Assembly: GCA_024500155.1 (NCBI GenBank)
Contig: CM044858.1
Span: 24,477,795-24,541,794 of the forward strand
DNA: 64,000 bases
DNA from: Chenopodium formosanum
Lineage: Eukaryota > Streptophyta > Magnoliopsida > Caryophyllales > Amaranthaceae
Direction: 5' to 3'
Shown: in pieces, positions 61,301 through 64,000 of the stretch
Position numbering within the stretch: the stretch's first letter is position 1
How the letters are laid out: every line of letters begins with the position of its first letter
Translations under genes and position numbers: made by a program
Notes under the pieces: model-generated
What the model saw: only the letters and a program-made list of their open reading frames with translations
What the model was told of the DNA's origin: nothing
Databases searched by the model: none

Positions 61301-63100
61301 AAAAAGCTTTGTTTGAATGTGTTTGACTTTCATTTGACTCAATTAGCTTTGTTGAATGTGTTTTACTTTCATTTGACTAAATTAGCATTGTGGAATGCAA
61401 TTGACTTTCATTTGATTCAAAAAGCTTTGTTTAAATGTATTTTAATTTCATTTGATTATAAAAGCTTTGTTGAAAGTGTTTGACTTTCATTTGACTCAAT
61501 TAGCTTTGTTGAATGCATTTGACTTTCATTTGATTCAAAAAGCTTTGTTTGAATGTGTTTGACTTTCATTTAACTCATTTAGCTTTGTTGAATGTGTTTC
61601 ACATTCATTTGACTCAATTAGCATTGCGGAATGCAATTGACTTTCATTTGATTCAAAAAGCTTTGTTTGAATGTATTTGACTTTCATTTGATTCTAAAAT
61701 CTTTGTTGAAAGTGTTTGACTTTCATTTGACTCAATTAGCTTTGTTGAATGCATTTGACTTTCATTAGATTCTAAAAGCTTTGTTGTAAGTGTTTGACTT
61801 TAATTTGACTCACTTAGCTTTGTTGAATGTGTTTGACTTTCATTTGACTCAATTAGCATTGTGGAATGCAATAGACTTTCATTTGATTCAAAAAGCTTTG
61901 TTTGAATGTATTTGAATTTCATTTGATTCTAAAAGCTTTGTTGAATGTGTTTGACTTTCATTTGACTCAGTTAGTATTGTGCAATGCAACTGACTTTCAT
62001 TTGATTCAAAAAGCATTGTTTGAATGTATTTGACTTTCATTGGATTCTAAAAGCTTTGTTGAACGTGTTTGACTTTTATTTGACTCAATTAGCATTTTGG
62101 AAGGCAATTGACTTTCATTTCATTCAAAAAGCTTAGTTTTAATGTATTTGACTTTCATTTGATTCTAAAAGCTTTGTTGAATGCGTTTGACTTTCATTTG
62201 ACTTAATTAGCTTTGTTGAATGCATTTGACTTTCATTTGATTCAAAAAGCTTTGTTTGAATGTGTTTGACTTTCATTTGACTCAATTAGCTTTGTTGAAT
62301 GTGTTTGACTTTCATTTGACTCAATTAGCATTGTGGATTGCAATTGACTTTCATTTGATTCAAAAAGCTTTGTTTGAATGTATTTGACTTTCATCAGATT
62401 CTAAAAGCTTTGTTGTAAGTGTTTGACTTTAATTTGACTCACTTAGCTTTGTTGAATGTGTTTGACTTTCATTTGACTCAATTAGCATTGTGGAATGCAA
62501 TAGACTTTCATTTGATTCAAAAAGCTTTGTTTGAATGTATTTGAATTTCATTTGATTCTAAAAGCTTTGTTAAATGTGTTTGACTTTCATTTGACTCAAT
62601 TAGCATTGTGGAATGCAACTGACTTTCATTTGATTCAAAAAGCATTGTTTGAATTTATTTGACTTTCATTGGATTCTAAAAGCTTTGTTGAACGTGTTTG
62701 ACTTTCATTTGACTTAATTAGCATTTTGGAAGGCAATTGACTTTCATTTCATTCAAAAAGCTTTGTTTTAATGTATTTGACTTTCATTTGATTCTAAAAG
62801 CTTTGTTGAATGCGTTTGACTTTCATTTGACTTAATTAGCTTTGTTGAATGCATTTGACTTTCATTTCATTCAAAAAGCTTTGTTTGAATGTGTTTGACT
62901 TTCATTTGACTCAATTAGCTTTGTTGAATGTGTTTGACTTTCATTGGACGCAATTAGAATTGTGGAATGCAATTGACTTTTATTTGATTCAAAAAGCTTT
63001 GTTTGAACGTATTTGACTTTCATTTGATTTTAAAAGCTTTGTTGAAAGTGCTTGACTTTCATTTAACTCATTTAGCTTTGTTGAATGCATTTGACTTTCA
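58370..63100. repeat. Diverged superrepeats in the right arm (about 2.7 kb, 629 bp)
   Basis: The rare string TTGTAAGTGTTTGACTTTAA followed by GACTCACTTAGC lies at 59097, 61784 and 62413, offsets 2687 and 629 bp. The 58.4-59.6 kb region with its private variants (GATTCTACTAGCATT, GCATTGCGGAATGC, CATTTTGGAAGGC) is repeated over about 61.2-62.2 kb. Its last part is repeated again at about 62.4-63.0 kb. A further copy pair lies at about 60031 and 63348 (TCAAAAGCTATGTTTGAAAG, offset 3317 bp). Confidence 0.7.
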
Positions 63101-64000
63101 TTTGATTCAAAAAGCTTTGTTTCAATGTGTTTGACTTTCATTTGACTCAATTCGCTTTGTTGAATGTGTTTGACTTTCATTTGACTCAATTAGCATTGTT
63201 GATTGCAATTGACTTTCATTTAATTCAAAAAGCGTTGTTTAAATGGTTTAGACTTTCATTTGATTCTAAAAGCTTTGTTGAAAGTGTTTGACATTCATTA
63301 TACTCAATTAGCTTTGTTGAATGCATTTGACTTTCATTTGATTCAAAAGCTATGTTTGAAAGTGTTTGACTTTCATTTGACTCAAGTAGCTTTGTTGAAT
63401 GTGTTTGACTTTCATTTGACTCAATTAGCATTGTGGAATGCAATTGACTTACATTCGATTCAAAATGTTTTGTTTGAATGTATTTGACTTTAATTTGACT
63501 CTAAAAGCTTTGTTGAATGTGTTTGACATTCATTTGACTCAATTAACTTTGTTGAATGCATTTGACTTTCATTTGATTCAAAAAGCTTTGTTTAAGGGTG
63601 CTTAACTTTCATTTGACTCAATTAGCTTTAGCGAATATTTTTAACTTTCATTTGACTCATTTAGCATTGTGGAATACAATATACTTTCATTTGATTCAGA
63701 AAGCTTGGTTTGAATGTATTTGACTTTTATTTGATTCTAAAAGCTTTGTTGAAAGTGTTTGACTTTCATTTGACTCAATTAGCTTTGTTGAATGCATTTA
63801 ATTTGCATTTGATTCAAAAAGCTTTGTTTGAATGTGTTTGACTTTCATTTGACTCAATTAGCTTTGTTGAATGTGTTTAACTTTCATTTGACTCAATTTG
63901 CATTATGGAATTCAATTGACTTTCATTTTACTCAAAAAGCTTTGTTTGAATGTATTTGACTTTCATTAGATTCTAAAAGCTTTATTGTAAGTGTTTGACT

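Larger units (their letters stand above)
53403..64000. repeat. Satellite array, right arm
   Basis: Same monomers in the same orientation as the left arm, running off the right edge. The first about 2 kb resembles the 34-43 kb subfamily, including GCATTATGGAATTC near 53870 and 54930 and a 629-bp superrepeat (AAATGCTTTG at 53621 and 54250). From about 55.37 kb monomers are more diverged, with variants such as GCTTTGGCGAATATTTTTAAC, GTGCTTAACTTTC, CATTTAGCATTG and shortened monomers. No gene or further insertion was seen. Confidence 0.96.

Overview
The window is plant nuclear DNA, probably from a eudicot (the species cannot be fixed from sequence alone). It is a very long AT-rich satellite array interrupted by one Ty3/gypsy LTR retrotransposon. 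The plant call rests on the element: a Tat-like Ty3/gypsy layout without a chromodomain, a tRNA-Asp-like primer site, short T-rich introns, and a plant-type start context on its antisense gene. No host gene, rRNA or tRNA gene is visible.

Layout: (1) 1-42938 is tandem satellite. The basic monomer is 39 or 40 bp, about 28% G+C, built around TTGACTTTCATTTGA. Six monomer types (A-F, 40+39+39+40+39+39) form a 236-bp higher-order repeat; a four-monomer version (A-B-E-F) is 157 bp. These are copied in larger blocks: 393, 629, 944, about 1533, 2045, 2987-3107 and 5740 bp, plus a 4-kb block copied about 14.9 kb away. The 6-29 kb part is the youngest and most homogenised, with 2045-bp copies almost identical to one another. 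(2) 42939-53397 is a 10,459-bp retrotransposon with two 496-bp LTRs (7 differences seen) and a perfect 5-bp target duplication GAATG. (3) 53403-64000 is the same satellite in the same orientation, becoming more degenerate beyond about 55.4 kb. Both array arms run off the window, so the array exceeds 53.5 kb (roughly 1,360 monomers).

The retrotransposon carries, in order: 5' LTR, primer-binding site, an intact 884-codon gag-protease frame, a UAG stop in a leaky context (UAG CAA UCA), and a pol region that lost its reverse transcriptase and first RNase H by an internal deletion with a frame change. A second RNase H and a complete integrase remain. Then come a non-coding stretch with a 59-bp-type minisatellite and paired stem-loops, a spliced antisense gene (three exons, also 884 codons by my join) with a gypsy-type-transposon-like domain and a C-terminal coiled coil, a polypurine tract and the 3' LTR. 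Gag, protease, RNase H and integrase look potentially functional, but the copy cannot reverse-transcribe by itself and would need enzyme from an intact relative.

Most notable: the TMV-like readthrough context at the gag-pro/pol boundary; a histone-H3-tail-like N-terminus (ARIKQTAR) at the best start codon of the antisense protein; an intra-array paralogue at 39043 that preserves the pre-insertion site; and the multi-level satellite hierarchy, each monomer carrying one or two W-box (TTGACT) cores and about half carrying TGACTCA.
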